DNA of 20,564 nt from Spirochaetota bacterium. Lineage in GTDB: Bacteria > Spirochaetota > UBA12135 > COTS27 > JAFLEE01. Where the stretch lies: positions 1-20,564 of the forward strand of contig JAFLEE010000087.1 of the NCBI GenBank assembly GCA_017302015.1, read 5' to 3'. Below, piece by piece: positions 1-7,496 of the stretch (positions are counted from its first letter, which is position 1; the number at the start of each line of letters is the position of its first letter). The translations under genes were made by a program, and so were the position numbers. The notes beneath the pieces are model-generated. The model had not been told where the DNA came from. It searched no databases and was given only the letters and a program-made list of their open reading frames with translations.

Positions 1-720
1 ATGCAATCCCATATTCTCCCCACCCCATCCCAATCCAAGCCCCGTATCGCGGCCCTCGACGACGAAGAAGACATCCTCGAACTCCTGCGCTCGACGCTGG
101 GCCCCGCCGGGTTCCAATTGGCGACCTACGCCCGCCCCGCCGACTTCCTGGCTTCGCTCTCCCGCGAAGTGCCGTCCGCCCTCCTCCTTGACCTCATGAT
201 GCCGGGCATGGGGGGGTTCGATGTCTGCAAAAAACTGCGTAAAGATCCCCGCACCGAACTATTGCCCGTGATCATGCTCACCGCGCGCGCCGACGAGATC
301 GACAAGGTCCTCGCCTTCGAACTCGGGGTGGACGACTACGTCACCAAGCCCTTCTCGCCCCGGGAACTTGTCTCCCGGGTGAAGGCCGTGCTGCGGCGGA
401 CCGCGAACCTGGGGGCGAAGAAGGCCGAGACCTTGCGCCTGGGAGATCTCCTCGTTCTCGACCTCTCCCGGGTGAAGTGCTGGGTGAAGGGGGTCGAGGT
501 GGTCCTCACCACCACCGAGTTCCGGCTGCTGGCGGCCCTGGTCGAGCACAAAGAGATGGTGCTCGCCCGCGACCAGATCCTCGAGAAACTCTGGAACAAC
601 GAGAAATTCGTCACGGCGCGCACCATCGACGTGCACATCAAGCACCTGCGCACCAAATTGGGCGAGGCGGGCGCGGCCATCAAGAACATCCGCGGCATGG
701 GCTATAAGATCGAACCGTGA
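1..720 (+). CDS. phoB: PhoB-like OmpR-family response regulator
   Basis: This is a DNA-binding response regulator that, when phosphorylated by the adjacent kinase, should activate phosphate-starvation promoters. Residues about 14-130 form the receiver domain: acidic pocket D20/D21, phospho-acceptor D64 (in LLLDLMMPG), T94 and K116 (VTKPF). Residues about 143-239 form the winged-helix effector domain, with the typical TTEFRLL, the recognition-helix region TIDVHIKHLRTKL and the C-terminal wing IRGMGYKIE. The length of 239 aa is normal for the family. The ATG is the first base of the window, so the promoter and ribosome site cannot be judged. About a dozen residues precede the domain, so a different start outside or inside is possible. 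It overlaps the kinase gene by 4 nt (GTGA), and pst genes lie downstream, so PhoB rather than another OmpR-family member is likely. Confidence 0.9.
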   Translation: MQSHILPTPSQSKPRIAALDDEEDILELLRSTLGPAGFQLATYARPADFLASLSREVPSALLLDLMMPGMGGFDVCKKLRKDPRTELLPVIMLTARADEIDKVLAFELGVDDYVTKPFSPRELVSRVKAVLRRTANLGAKKAETLRLGDLLVLDLSRVKCWVKGVEVVLTTTEFRLLAALVEHKEMVLARDQILEKLWNNEKFVTARTIDVHIKHLRTKLGEAGAAIKNIRGMGYKIEP

Positions 721-2468
721 AGTGCTTTTCCCTCCTCCAGCGCCTCTATTTCACCGCCTTGGCCATCATGGTGGCCCTCTCGGGCCTGTTGGTCGCCACC
801 GGGCTCGTGGTCGCCGAGCGTCTTTCGGAGCGCGCTAACGCCCGCGCCCTGGAGCGCGTCTGGGGCGCGATGAAGGGCCAAGCCGCCGTGGCCATGGCGC
901 GGGGCGAGTTGGGGGCCCTCGACCGCGCGTACAAGGAACAGGCTCGCCTGTTCCATTTCCAGGCGCGCCTCACCGACGGCGCGGGAAGGATCCTGGCAGA
1001 CGGGGAATTGGAGCGGGCCCAATGGGGTTCTGAGACCCCGGATCGCGTCGCGCGGCAGGCCCTGTCGGGCGAGAGTATTTTGGAACGCGCGCCCCACCCT
1101 GTCACCGGGGCCCCGATGCTCGTGCACGCCCAGACCATTGACGCCTCGGGCGCGGTCCTCCGCGTGGCGACCCCACAAGAGCCGCTGCTCGATTTGGCCG
1201 GCGAATTGACCGGAACCGCCGTGTGGGTCACCGCGTTGCTCTTGGCCCTTTCCTCACTCGCCGCCTTCCTCTCCTTCCGCATCACCGTGCGGCCGCTCTG
1301 GGACCTCGCCGCCGCCATGCGCCGCCTCGCCGCCCGGGATTTCGACGTGCGCCTCGCACCCGGGAATTTCAAGGAAAGCGCCGAACTCGCGGGGCATTTC
1401 AACGAGATGGTCTCCCAATTCCGCGAGGTCCTGCGGCTTCTCACCGGCGAGACCGAGCGCCTCGGGGCGATCCTCACCTGGTCCCAGGAAGCGGTGGTCC
1501 TGGTCTCGGAGAAGGGGCAGATCCTCTTCGCCAACGAACCGTTCAAGAAATCGTTCCCGACTTGTCCTAAAAATGGCGAGGCCAAGCCCTATTGGGAGGG
1601 CCTTCGGGGCACCGCGCTCGCCGCGGTGCTGGAGCGCCGTCTGGAGCGGCCCCTGTCCCCCGAGGGCGAGACGGAAGGGCTGGAAATGGAGCATGGGGGG
1701 CGCCATTTCCGGGGCCGACTCTGCCCGCTCCCGAACCAAGGGGCCTACCTCGTCACCCTCCATGACGTCTCCGGAGAAATGGAGACGGCGCGGACCAAGC
1801 GCGAACTCGTGGCCAATGTCTCCCATGAACTCAACACGCCGCTGACCTCGATCAAGGGTTTCCTCGAGACCCTGGAAGCGGGCGAAGGGGACGGGGAGCG
1901 CAAGCGCCTCTTCGCCATCGTGCGACGCAACACCGAGCGCCTCATCGCCATCGTGAAAGATTTGCTCCTCCTTTCCAACCTCGACCGCGGCGCCCAGGCG
2001 CTCCAGAAAGAACGCGTGCGCCCCCTCGAGATCCTCCGGGCCGCCGTCGACCTCGCCCACCCCGGTGTGGCCGCCAAGGGGCTCGCCTTCCAAGTCGAAT
2101 TGCCCGACGAGTTGCCGGCCCTCGAGGCGGACCCCTTCCAGATCGAGCAGGTCCTCGTGAATCTTCTCGATAACGCCGTGAAATACACCGATGCGGGGAG
2201 CATCGGACTCATGGCCCAAGCGTCGGCCTCGGGCAAAGACCTCCTCATCACCGTTTGGGATTCGGGGATTGGTATCCCGCCCGGGCAAGAAGAGAAGATC
2301 TTCGAGCGTTTCTACACGGTGGATAGATCCCGTTCGCGCAAGGTCGGCGGCACGGGCCTCGGGCTCTCCATCGTCAAGCACATCGTTCTCCTCCACGGGG
2401 GCAAGATCGAAGTGCAGCGGCGCATCGAGGGCGGCACGGCGTTCACGATCTCGCTGCCGATTTCCTGA
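717..2468 (+). CDS. phoR: PhoR-like membrane sensor histidine kinase
   Basis: This inner-membrane kinase should phosphorylate the PhoB-like regulator encoded just upstream. Visible in order: TM helix about 11-33; an extracytoplasmic stretch about 34-165; TM helix about 167-187; a HAMP-like linker about 188-240; a PAS-like segment about 245-350; the HisKA domain with phospho-acceptor H370 in VSHELNTPLTSIKG; and the ATPase domain with N box (NLLDNA, 482-487), G1 (DSGIGI, 515-520), F box (IFERFY) and G2 (GGTGLGL, 544-550). The H box has Asn where Arg is most common, a known variant. The start is a GTG overlapping the phoB stop by 4 nt, indicating translational coupling. The periplasmic loop is larger than in E. 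coli PhoR, whose sensor lacks one, and resembles the longer PhoR of Gram-positives and other phyla. Assignment as PhoR rests on the PAS domain plus the pst-phoU genes in the window. Confidence 0.88.
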   Translation: MKCFSLLQRLYFTALAIMVALSGLLVATGLVVAERLSERANARALERVWGAMKGQAAVAMARGELGALDRAYKEQARLFHFQARLTDGAGRILADGELERAQWGSETPDRVARQALSGESILERAPHPVTGAPMLVHAQTIDASGAVLRVATPQEPLLDLAGELTGTAVWVTALLLALSSLAAFLSFRITVRPLWDLAAAMRRLAARDFDVRLAPGNFKESAELAGHFNEMVSQFREVLRLLTGETERLGAILTWSQEAVVLVSEKGQILFANEPFKKSFPTCPKNGEAKPYWEGLRGTALAAVLERRLERPLSPEGETEGLEMEHGGRHFRGRLCPLPNQGAYLVTLHDVSGEMETARTKRELVANVSHELNTPLTSIKGFLETLEAGEGDGERKRLFAIVRRNTERLIAIVKDLLLLSNLDRGAQALQKERVRPLEILRAAVDLAHPGVAAKGLAFQVELPDELPALEADPFQIEQVLVNLLDNAVKYTDAGSIGLMAQASASGKDLLITVWDSGIGIPPGQEEKIFERFYTVDRSRSRKVGGTGLGLSIVKHIVLLHGGKIEVQRRIEGGTAFTISLPIS

Positions 2469-2480
2469 GGGCTCCTTCCC

Positions 2481-2506
2481 GGCCCCCGAAGGGCCTTTCT
2501 CTCTTT
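2481..2506 (+). terminator. Probable terminator of phoBR
   Basis: A short GC hairpin, GGCCC (2481-2485), loop CCGAA, GGGCC (2491-2495), is followed at once by the pyrimidine run TTTCTCTCTTT. It lies 12 nt after the phoR stop. The stem is only 5 bp, so efficiency is uncertain. Confidence 0.5.
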
Positions 2507-2777
2507 CGCGATCCCTGGGTTTTCCAGGAGGTTGCCCCGCATAGGGCGCAGCCGACTCGTCAGGTTCCTGGGAGGCGAGACCGCGCGTCGAGTTCCGCTT
2601 CGGGTAAGGGCCACGGTTTCCCGGCAAGGGGATGACAGCCAATCACCGGCCCGCGCTCCCGTCCCAGGTCCGGGCGTTTCCCGGCTTCTATGGAGGGCCT
2701 TGTGGGGGATGAGATCCCGTCTTTTCCTGGGATGGGCCTTGGTCGCCCCGTTCGTTTCAAACTGCCTGGCCAAAAAG
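2507..2777. other. Intergenic stretch without a recognisable gene
   Basis: Convergent gap between phoR and the outer-membrane protein gene. Short open frames exist on both strands but none has a ribosome site or protein-like composition. A 10-base string GTTTCCCGGC occurs twice (2616-2625 and 2676-2685), probably by chance in GC-rich DNA. No promoter or RNA gene was recognised. Confidence 0.5.
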
Positions 2778-2805
2778 AAACCCGGCCATCCATGGCCGGG
2801 TTTTT
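2778..2805. terminator. Bidirectional rho-independent terminator
   Basis: CCCGGCCA (2781-2788), loop TCCA, TGGCCGGG (2793-2800) is a perfect 8-bp stem, extended by AAA/TTT. It is flanked by A-rich sequence on the left and TTTTT (2801-2805) on the right. It can terminate transcription from either side, between phoR (plus) and the barrel gene (minus). Confidence 0.85.
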
Positions 2806-2812
2806 CGCGGGA

Positions 2813-2839
2813 AAGAACCCGCCCCATTGTCGGGGCGGG
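2813..2839 (-). terminator. Probable terminator of the outer-membrane protein gene
   Basis: On the minus strand an 8-bp stem CCCGCCCC/GGGGCGGG (2839-2832 with 2825-2818) with a 6-nt loop lies 12 nt after the TAA of the barrel gene and is followed by TTCTTT. With the stronger hairpin beyond it, it forms a tandem terminator. Confidence 0.6.
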
Positions 2840-2851
2840 CGATTCGCCGTC

Positions 2852-4594
2852 TTAGAAGTTGTAGATGAACTGGATGTCGGCGCCGTCGAAGAGACCCGAA
2901 TCCGCGCCCGTGCCGGAGAGGTTGAAGGTCTTCTCCTTATTGAGCGTGGCGAGGAACTCGACTTTGTCGCTGGGCTTCCAGCCGAGGCCGATGGCGTAGG
3001 AACCGGTGATGCCGAAGCTGGGGGCGACAGTGGTCGTTTTCGTGTCGCGGCCCTTCACCGTCTGCGCGAGCGCGCTGGAGGTGCTGTCGGCATAGGAGAG
3101 ATACTCGCCGGCGTTCAGGTTCGGCGCGAGGGCGCTGGCGGGTTGGTTTTCCGTGAGGGTCGTGGTGGTCAGGGTGTGGGTGAACACGCCGGTGATCCCG
3201 GCCCAAAGGGTCAACTGCTTACTGGCGGCCCACTGCACGGACATGGGGAGACGGATTTGGTTTTGGAGCGTACTGACTTGGCGGGTGTCGACGCCTCCGA
3301 CCCAGGTGCGCGTGTAATTGGTGTCGCCCGCGTGGTTCATGCCGTCGGCGTTGGTGTCGCTGATGATCGTCACGTTCGAGGTGGCCTGGCGGCCGATGCT
3401 GTAATCGGTCGTGGTGAGGTAATAGCGGGGATAGATCCCGAAGCTCACCTTGTCCTCTTTCCAGACCCGTTTCATGCGCAATTGGGCCTGGAACTGGTTG
3501 TAGGAGGGCTTCAGGAACTCGGTTTTCCAGGAAGAGGTGACGGTATTGGTCGCGCTACCGTTGTTGGTATTGTAGGCAACGGCAGACGTTTCGGCCGAGA
3601 CCTGATTATTGCTCGAGGCATCGAAAACGTAGGTGGTGTAGGAACCGAGCAGGTAAAATTTCATGTCTCCGATATTTTCAACACGGGGACTGAGGTCGAA
3701 ATAGATCTGGGTTCCTTTGAGGAAGGTGGAGGGGTCGATGGAGGAACTCGCCGAAGTGAAGGATGGCGCGGTCTCACCGACGATTTTATTCGCTGCGAGG
3801 GAAGACACGCGGGCGGTGCCCTCGTTTCCGACCGAGAAACCACGGTTGCTGCTGATGGCGACCTGGTTATTGATGCCGTTGACCGTGCGGATGTAGACGT
3901 TGCCCTGGAGTTCGAACACGCCCGAGACCACGCCGAAGGATAATTGGTTTCGGAAGGCGTTCTGATTGGTGGAGCCGTAGGTGAAGGTGCGGTTTTGTGT
4001 GACGGTATTCGTTCCGTTCACGTCGGTATTGGCGCCCGCGGGGCTTTCGGAAGTCGCGGTGGTGTAGTTATTGACCGACTGGAAGTAGTATTGGAGGTTG
4101 ATCACCGAATCTCCGGCTCGGAATCCGAAACCGACGGAGCCGTCGATGGTCGCGTTCCATTTATCTACGCCGAACGGGGTGGTCTGGTTCAGGTAGGTGC
4201 GGGTCAACGAGGCGCCGTTGGTGATCGACACGCTATTGGTGGTGATCAAGTTGTCGCTGTCGTAGGCCTGTGCGTTCGACGCGTTGTAGGCGGTGGTATC
4301 CTTGTAGGCCGCGGCGAGAGCGAGCCAGGCCACATCCTTTCCATCCTTCTGGATGGGCGTCCCGTAGCCGAATTCCCATGTGGCCATGAACGGGGTGGTG
4401 TTCTGCAGGCCGCTGAGTTTGTAATACATGTAGGGGTTCTTCATTTTCTGGAAGTAGAGGGTATCCACCAGATTCTTCCACTTGTAGGTGAAGACCCCGT
4501 AGGTGACCGTATCGACGCCGTCGGTCAGAAGGGCGCCGTAGGAGGCGCTGCTGATGGCGAGGGCGGCGACCAGCGTCTTGAGTGTGCGTTTCAT
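2852..4594 (-). CDS. Outer-membrane beta-barrel protein, probable Pho-regulated porin
   Basis: This 580-aa exported protein probably forms an outer-membrane channel or receptor. A signal peptide is clear: MKRTLK, a hydrophobic stretch, then SSASYGA (cleavage about residue 20-21). The mature part is rich in Asn, Thr, Ser, Tyr and Trp, has alternating polar/hydrophobic strands (for example KVSFGIYPRYYLTTTDYSIG), and ends in FIYNF with a C-terminal Phe, the usual barrel-assembly signal. The ATG at 4594 is preceded by AGGAG about 10 nt upstream; an in-frame ATG at 4642 would bury the signal peptide. It was not matched to a named porin family. Upstream TTAAC repeats on the same pitch as those at pstS suggest phosphate-starvation induction, so a phosphate- or anion-uptake role analogous to OprP/PhoE is inferred, not shown. 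Base composition is visibly less GC-skewed than neighbours, as expected for a Thr/Asn-rich barrel. Confidence 0.8.
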   Translation of the reverse strand: MKRTLKTLVAALAISSASYGALLTDGVDTVTYGVFTYKWKNLVDTLYFQKMKNPYMYYKLSGLQNTTPFMATWEFGYGTPIQKDGKDVAWLALAAAYKDTTAYNASNAQAYDSDNLITTNSVSITNGASLTRTYLNQTTPFGVDKWNATIDGSVGFGFRAGDSVINLQYYFQSVNNYTTATSESPAGANTDVNGTNTVTQNRTFTYGSTNQNAFRNQLSFGVVSGVFELQGNVYIRTVNGINNQVAISSNRGFSVGNEGTARVSSLAANKIVGETAPSFTSASSSIDPSTFLKGTQIYFDLSPRVENIGDMKFYLLGSYTTYVFDASSNNQVSAETSAVAYNTNNGSATNTVTSSWKTEFLKPSYNQFQAQLRMKRVWKEDKVSFGIYPRYYLTTTDYSIGRQATSNVTIISDTNADGMNHAGDTNYTRTWVGGVDTRQVSTLQNQIRLPMSVQWAASKQLTLWAGITGVFTHTLTTTTLTENQPASALAPNLNAGEYLSYADSTSSALAQTVKGRDTKTTTVAPSFGITGSYAIGLGWKPSDKVEFLATLNKEKTFNLSGTGADSGLFDGADIQFIYNF

Positions 4595-4649
4595 GATCCT
4601 GATCTCCTGTTCTGTTTTGCCTGGTTGGCGCTCCATTGTCACAAGTGGA

Positions 4650-4708
4650 TGTTAAGGCGCGATAAAAGGCGGCCGGGTGGGGTTAATTCTGCCGGCGTTT
4701 CCGGTTAA
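4650..4708 (-). promoter_or_regulatory. Candidate Pho box array of the outer-membrane protein gene
   Basis: On the minus strand TTAACC occurs at 4708-4703 and again at 4686-4681, exactly 22 bp (two 11-bp pitches) apart, with TTAACA at 4655-4650, 31 bp further. The sites lie 56-114 bp before the start codon. PhoB-family regulators bind tandem half-sites repeated every 11 bp, and TTAAC cores match the cyanobacterial (SphR) Pho box type. The middle half-site (GCCGGC) is degenerate. The same motif and the same 31-bp interval occur at pstS. No convincing -10 was fixed. Confidence 0.55.
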
Positions 4709-4888
4709 ATCACGGTGAGGGTACTAAGCCGTGGGCGAAAGGGTTGCCGTCCTTGAAGGCAAGGGGGCGCCCCTCCCGGAAGAAAGTCATCGGATGGAAA
4801 GGAACCACATGCGGTGTGGGCTGGGTCCCGCGTTGGGAACTACGGGGAAACCCCGGGGGGCATCTCCTTCATCATTGCATCGCTGCGA

Positions 4889-4917
4889 TTTCACTCTCCC
4901 TTAACGCTTCCACAACC
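4889..4917 (+). promoter_or_regulatory. Weak candidate 11-bp repeat array upstream of the 95-aa gene
   Basis: Hexamers TTTCAC (4889), CTTAAC (4900) and CACAAC (4911) are spaced exactly 11 bp. Only the middle one matches the TTAAC core well. A loose -10 (TAGGAT, 4938-4943) follows. It might place the downstream pair under PhoB control, but chance is possible. Confidence 0.25.
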
Positions 4918-4996
4918 CGCAGGAAATGGAGAACGAGTAGGATCTCCGGGAACGTCAGAAACCGAAAAAGGGACCCAAGAAATGGAGGAACCCGAG

Positions 4997-5284
4997 ATGA
5001 GCATCCAAGCGCAATCAATCCAACCCCGATTGACCCGCCCCCATCGGGCGGCACGATTTTTCAAGGAAAACGCTGCGTCTCTTTCCAACGCACGCGTCTT
5101 CCCGATCTCCGTAGAGATCCTCCTGCACGCGGAGACCTCCAAAATACGGGTCCACTTGCGCACGGCTGCCGGGGTGGAACTCCGTGCCCGCGTAAAACCA
5201 GAGGAATTGGACAGGATCTTGGCCAAAGATCGGTTCGCGGCCGTACGGTTCCCCGACGCTGGAGATGCGTGGCACCCCCTATAA
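4997..5284 (+). CDS. Small protein of unknown function
   Basis: This 95-aa protein is not recognised. The ATG at 4997 is chosen because GGAGGA sits 7-8 nt upstream (4984-4989); an in-frame ATG at 4982 overlaps that site and has none of its own. The sequence is basic near the N-terminus, then has strand-like segments (FPISVEILLHAE, KIRVHLRT, ELRARVKPEELDRIL) and no signal peptide or membrane helix, so a small soluble cytoplasmic alpha/beta protein is likely. It ends 2 nt before the MDR gene, indicating a two-gene operon. Its position between two Pho-type promoters suggests, but does not show, a role in phosphate stress. Confidence 0.6.
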   Translation: MSIQAQSIQPRLTRPHRAARFFKENAASLSNARVFPISVEILLHAETSKIRVHLRTAAGVELRARVKPEELDRILAKDRFAAVRFPDAGDAWHPL

Positions 5285-5286
5285 CC

Positions 5287-6351
5287 ATGGACGAATCGAT
5301 ACGCGTTCAAAGGAAAACCGTGGTGAGGCCGATCGCGACGGATGTCGGGGAGATGGCGATTCCGAAGCGTGCGGGATGTGACGCGCAGATCGACGGAACG
5401 ACCTTGGGCTCTCCCGTATCTGGGGCGCCAGAATGGCCACTCTCTCCGGGCGAACTCCGCGCACGCATCTATGCGGTGCGGATGGATCTCGAGGCCGTGA
5501 GGGAATATCTGCATCCGGCACCGCTGCTCCCCCATCGTCAACCTTCTCCGGGTGGCCAGGTGGCGGGTGTGGTGGAAGCGATCGGTGAAGGCGGGAGTTC
5601 GTCGCTTCTGGGGCGTTGGGTGGTGGCTTCAGTCGCAACGGGGGCATTGACCCGCAGCCTTCGCCTGCCGGAAAGCCTCGCCGTTAGGATCCCCAAACGC
5701 ATACGGCCGGAGCAGGCGCTCACGGTGGCTGCGAATTTTCTCCCCGCCTACCAACTCCTCCACCGCCTCGCTGATTTGAACGAGGGAGATCGCATCCTGC
5801 TCCTTGATCCGCGCTCGGGCTTGGGTTCGGCCCTCGTGTCCCTCGCCATGCGCATGGGGCTCTTTATCTACGGTACCTTCCTGAAAGGGACGTACCCGAG
5901 CGCTGAGGCGCAACGCCTCACCCCCATCGATGCGGGCACCCGGGATGTGGACGCAGTCATTCGCCGCAAACACCCCAAGGGCGTCCACGCCTTCTTTGAT
6001 TTGTCCGGCGGCGGTCATTTGTCGCGATTCCTTCCGGCTCTTCGTCGGGATGGGGAAGGTTTCGTGGTCGAATCCCTGGGGAAGGGCTCTGTCTGGCCAC
6101 CCTTTGCCTGTCGAGCGCTATTTAGGACCCTCTATTTCAACCTTATCCATCGGCGCCACGTCGAGACCTACGAAGTGCACCGTTACGCCCGACACCACCC
6201 CGAACGGACCCGCAAGGATCTCCGCCGCCTGCTCCATTGGCTCAAGGAGGGGAAGATCCAGGTGGCCGATGAACCGCTTCTCTCGCTGGGCCGCCCCGAT
6301 CTGCTTGCGAAGGCGCTCGCCGCGGGCATCCATCCGGCAATTTCCCCCTGA
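5287..6351 (+). CDS. MDR-superfamily, quinone-oxidoreductase-like protein
   Basis: This 354-aa protein resembles zinc-independent medium-chain dehydrogenases/reductases (zeta-crystallin/QOR type). Visible: the GroES-like part (PGELRARIYAVRMDLEAV, then GGQVAGVVEAIGEG and a GRWVVASVATGA segment matching the usual GD-V-A--GG), the AYQLLHRLADLNEGDRILL stretch entering the Rossmann domain (about 150-172), a dinucleotide loop RSGLGSA (176-182) in place of the usual AAGGVGS, and VHAFFDLSGG (233-242) matching the usual V-D-V-FD-VGG. The end (LKEGKIQVADEPLLSLGRPDLLAKAL) is the family's usual C-terminal region but lacks the final GK-V strand. The altered nucleotide loop and short end suggest a divergent or impaired enzyme; substrate unknown. 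Start ATG lies 2 nt after the upstream gene without a clear ribosome site, so it is probably coupled. Confidence 0.75.
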   Translation: MDESIRVQRKTVVRPIATDVGEMAIPKRAGCDAQIDGTTLGSPVSGAPEWPLSPGELRARIYAVRMDLEAVREYLHPAPLLPHRQPSPGGQVAGVVEAIGEGGSSSLLGRWVVASVATGALTRSLRLPESLAVRIPKRIRPEQALTVAANFLPAYQLLHRLADLNEGDRILLLDPRSGLGSALVSLAMRMGLFIYGTFLKGTYPSAEAQRLTPIDAGTRDVDAVIRRKHPKGVHAFFDLSGGGHLSRFLPALRRDGEGFVVESLGKGSVWPPFACRALFRTLYFNLIHRRHVETYEVHRYARHHPERTRKDLRRLLHWLKEGKIQVADEPLLSLGRPDLLAKALAAGIHPAISP

Positions 6352-6361
6352 GAAAAGGGGA

Positions 6362-6380
6362 GGTGGGGCACCGCCCCACC
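6362..6380 (+). terminator. Hairpin after the MDR gene
   Basis: A perfect 8-bp inverted repeat GGTGGGGC/GCCCCACC with a 3-nt spacer lies 10 nt after the stop. No T-run follows, so it may be an mRNA-stabilising or rho-assisted end rather than an intrinsic terminator. It separates the MDR unit from the pstS promoter. Confidence 0.45.
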
Positions 6381-6393
6381 AGTCCGGGCAAGA

Positions 6394-6457
6394 ATTAACC
6401 GAAACTTAACAATCCCCCGCTGTTTCTCATCCTCCGTTAACCTTCCCGGCTTAAGAT
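6394..6457 (+). promoter_or_regulatory. Candidate Pho box and promoter of pstS
   Basis: TTAACC (6395-6400) and TTAACA (6406-6411) are direct repeats with an 11-bp pitch and 5-bp spacer, the layout of PhoB-family sites. Read as 8-mers (ATTAACCG, CTTAACAA, 3-bp spacing) they fit the cyanobacterial Pho box pattern. A third TTAACC lies at 6437-6442, followed 11 bp later by the weak GGCTTA. A -10-like TAAGAT is at 6452-6457. The transcription start is not known. Confidence 0.65.
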
Positions 6458-6491
6458 TTCTGTATCGAAACTTGAATCAGGAGCTTCTTCC

Positions 6492-7478
6492 ATGAAACGC
6501 CTCACCCATCGAACCTTGATCGCGGTGGCCTCCGTGGGCCTCATGATCAGCCCGGTGCTCCTTAGAGCCCAGGCCGTCGCCGTCGATCCTAAGATCCCAG
6601 CCTATGCGCCGGCCTCCGGGATCTCGGGAAACCTCTCCTCGGTCGGATCCGACAGCCTCAACAACGTGATGACCCTTTGGGCCGAAGGCTTCAAGAAGGC
6701 CCACCCGAACGTGGTCGTCCAGATCGAGGGCAAGGGTTCCTCCACCGCGCCCCCGGCCCTCGTCTCCGGCACGGCCCAACTCGGCCCCATGAGCCGCGCG
6801 ATGAAGGCCGAGGAGATGGACGCCTTCGAGAAGAAATACGGCTACAAGCCCACGGAGATCCGCGTGGCCATCGATACCCTGGCCGTCTTCGTCCACAAGG
6901 ACAACCCGGTGAAGGGCTTCACGCTGCGCGAGATCGACAGCATCTTCTCGTCGACCTACAAGCGCGGCGGGCTCCCCATCGACAATTGGAGCGCTTTCAA
7001 GCTCGGCGGCGCCCTGGCGAACAAGCCGATCTCCCGCTACGGGCGCAATAGCGCCTCCGGTACCTACGGCTTCTTCAAGGAGCATTCCCTGGCCAAGGGC
7101 GACTTCACGGTGCGGGTGAAAGAGCAGCCCGGTTCCTCCGCGGTGGTGCAGGGCGTCGAGAAGGAAATCGGCGCCATCGGCTATTCGGGCATCGGCTACG
7201 CCACCTCCGGCGTGCGCGCGGCGGCGATCTCAGATGACGGGAAGGCCCCGAAGTACGTGGAGGCGACCTATGCAAACGCGCTGAACGGGACCTATCCCCT
7301 GACCCGCTTCCTCTTCATCTACATCAATAGCCATCCCCGCAAGGGCCCCGAACCCCTCGTCGCTGCGTTCATCAAATACGTCCACTCCCAGGAAGGGCAG
7401 CAGGTCGTGGTAAAGGACGGCTATTTTCCCCTGACCATCCAGATGATCGACCGGATGAAGGGCGATATCGGCCTCTGA
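6492..7478 (+). CDS. pstS: Periplasmic phosphate-binding protein PstS
   Basis: This is the substrate-binding component of the high-affinity phosphate ABC importer. A signal peptide is visible (MKRLTHR, hydrophobic core, cleavage near VLLRAQA, about residue 28) with no lipobox, so it should be a soluble periplasmic protein. The mature part shows the family's phosphate-contact loops: SVGSDS (50-55), KGSSTAPPAL (81-90), GPMSRAM (98-104) and RNSASGTYGFF (185-195). The mature region of about 300 aa is normal. AGGAG (6479-6483) lies 8 nt before the ATG. It is the first gene of the pst cluster, with Pho-type repeats upstream and a long hairpin between it and pstC that would allow higher PstS than permease expression. 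Confidence 0.93.
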   Translation: MKRLTHRTLIAVASVGLMISPVLLRAQAVAVDPKIPAYAPASGISGNLSSVGSDSLNNVMTLWAEGFKKAHPNVVVQIEGKGSSTAPPALVSGTAQLGPMSRAMKAEEMDAFEKKYGYKPTEIRVAIDTLAVFVHKDNPVKGFTLREIDSIFSSTYKRGGLPIDNWSAFKLGGALANKPISRYGRNSASGTYGFFKEHSLAKGDFTVRVKEQPGSSAVVQGVEKEIGAIGYSGIGYATSGVRAAAISDDGKAPKYVEATYANALNGTYPLTRFLFIYINSHPRKGPEPLVAAFIKYVHSQEGQQVVVKDGYFPLTIQMIDRMKGDIGL

Positions 7479-7496
7479 CCCGCAGATGCTCGAAAC

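Larger units (their letters stand above)
4595..4996. other. Divergent intergenic region with candidate regulatory sites
   Basis: This 402-bp region separates the minus-strand barrel gene from the plus-strand 95-aa gene. It contains the TTAAC array of the barrel gene (4650-4708) and a weaker 11-bp array (4889-4917). The reading frame of the MDR gene happens to be open back to 4744, but its translation there (Arg/Gly/Pro-rich) looks non-coding and has no ribosome site. Nothing else was recognised. Confidence 0.5.

Noticed and set aside
1254-2642. Long open frame antisense to phoR
   Set aside because: A shadow of a GC-rich gene: low-complexity composition, no ribosome site, and phoR has all kinase motifs on the other strand.
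2616-2685. Two copies of GTTTCCCGGC in the phoR-barrel gap
   Set aside because: Only 10 bases, 60 bp apart, in GC-rich sequence without hairpins or other features; likely chance.
2690-4708. Long open frames antisense to the outer-membrane barrel gene (2690-3943 and 3944-4708)
   Set aside because: They mirror the barrel gene. The opposite strand has a signal peptide, ribosome site, terminators and barrel composition, while the antisense frames encode Gly/Val-rich sequence without a start context.
4744-5286. N-terminal extension of the MDR protein by 181 codons
   Set aside because: The extension is Arg/Pro/Gly-rich, has no family match by eye and overlaps the better supported 95-aa gene; the MDR start at 5287 follows that gene by 2 nt.
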